From: Fervidobacterium pennivorans
GTDB lineage: Bacteria > Thermotogota > Thermotogae > Thermotogales > Fervidobacteriaceae
Length of the DNA: 64,000 nucleotides
Direction of reading: 5' to 3'
Assembly: GCF_001644665.1 (NCBI RefSeq)
Contig: NZ_CP011393.1
Coordinates: forward strand, 1,634,001 to 1,698,000
The translations under genes and the position numbers were made by a program. Each line of letters opens with the position of its first letter. Position 1 is the stretch's first letter. The notes beneath the pieces are model-generated. The model was not told the DNA's origin. It did not search any database and saw nothing but the letters and a program-made list of their open reading frames with translations. Of the stretch, positions 63,792 to 64,000 are shown piece after piece.

Positions 63792-64000
63792 ATGAAGGCG
63801 AAAGCTCAGGCAAAGGGTTTGAAAACCATGACCATGGAATGGAATGGTGATGCTTTGATACTTATTGACCAACGAAGGCTTCCTTTTGAAGAAGTTTACG
63901 TAACTTGCGCAGACTATCGTGCAGTTGCGCTTGCTATAAAAGAAATGGTTGTACGAGGAGCTCCAGCTATAGGAGCAGCGGCGGCATTTGGATATGTGCT
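63792..64000 (+). CDS. mtnA: Methylthioribose-1-phosphate isomerase (MtnA), N-terminal part
   Basis: The first 69 residues of an eIF2B-alpha-like isomerase that converts 5-methylthioribose-1-phosphate to methylthioribulose-1-phosphate in the methionine salvage pathway. The family start is clear: [24 protein letters not shown], and then [20 protein letters not shown], the substrate-binding segment. GGGAGGGAG precedes the ATG. It is cut by the window edge. Confidence 0.92.
   Translation, partial: MKAKAQAKGLKTMTMEWNGDALILIDQRRLPFEEVYVTCADYRAVALAIKEMVVRGAPAIGAAAAFGYV

Overview
The window looks like chromosomal DNA of a Fervidobacterium-type bacterium (phylum Thermotogota). The clearest signs are a 60-residue Thermotoga-type 4Fe-4S ferredoxin, a Thermotoga-type dihydrofolate reductase, a second EF-G-like GTPase, and the AT-rich, lysine/glutamate-rich, tightly packed gene style of thermophilic Thermotogales. 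The genus is an inference from recognised families; no database was searched.

Layout. 1-1782 (minus): start of a division cluster (rsmH, FtsL-like, penicillin-binding protein). 1885-4726 (minus): D-aminopeptidase, phosphotransacylase family and carbamate kinase operon, ending in a terminator. 4741-6780: decamer repeat array, dnaA, ferredoxin. 6884-14171: operon for a BMP-type nucleoside/sugar ABC importer (unknown membrane protein, binding protein, ATPase, two permeases) plus a UPF0047 protein. 14212-14796: HU. 14812-21826 (minus): a five-gene, tightly overlapping operon with CHASE2 adenylate cyclase, degenerate HD-GYP protein, DUF3307 membrane protein, FecR-domain beta-barrel protein and GAF/HD-GYP phosphodiesterase. 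23047-26331: UPF0047 protein, sigma-54-type activator, MFS transporter. 26365-31953 (minus): exported proteins (lipoproteins, a beta-propeller with a dockerin-like end). 32146-34546: tRNA-Ala and groESL behind a CIRCE-like operator. 34599-37316: DHFR and EF-G paralogue. 37384-48676: flagellar operon motE-fliK-flgD-flgE-flbD-motA-motB-fliL-fliM-fliY. 48685-58971 (minus): mgtE, coiled-coil membrane protein, uvrA, rdgB, hutI, NusG-II protein, Gx transporter and beta-glucosidase, the last two now split by insertion sequences. 59064-64000: leuS, SurA-like chaperone, K+ channel, start of mtnA.

Mobile DNA. One insertion-sequence family dominates: two full 1059-bp copies (21964-23022 and 50025-51083), each with its own 8-bp target duplication, plus internally deleted derivatives at 29721-30139 and 51092-51501. 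At all three loci the same (left) end faces outward and lies 23-24 bp upstream of a start codon, just 5' of its ribosome binding site. At one locus the insertion has split what was probably an ATGA-overlapping gene pair (Gx transporter / bglA).

Most promising for follow-up: the cyclase/FecR/HD-GYP envelope-signalling operon, the oriented IS insertions and shared-deletion derivatives, the six phased decamers beside dnaA, and a proline-containing leader ORF before mgtE.
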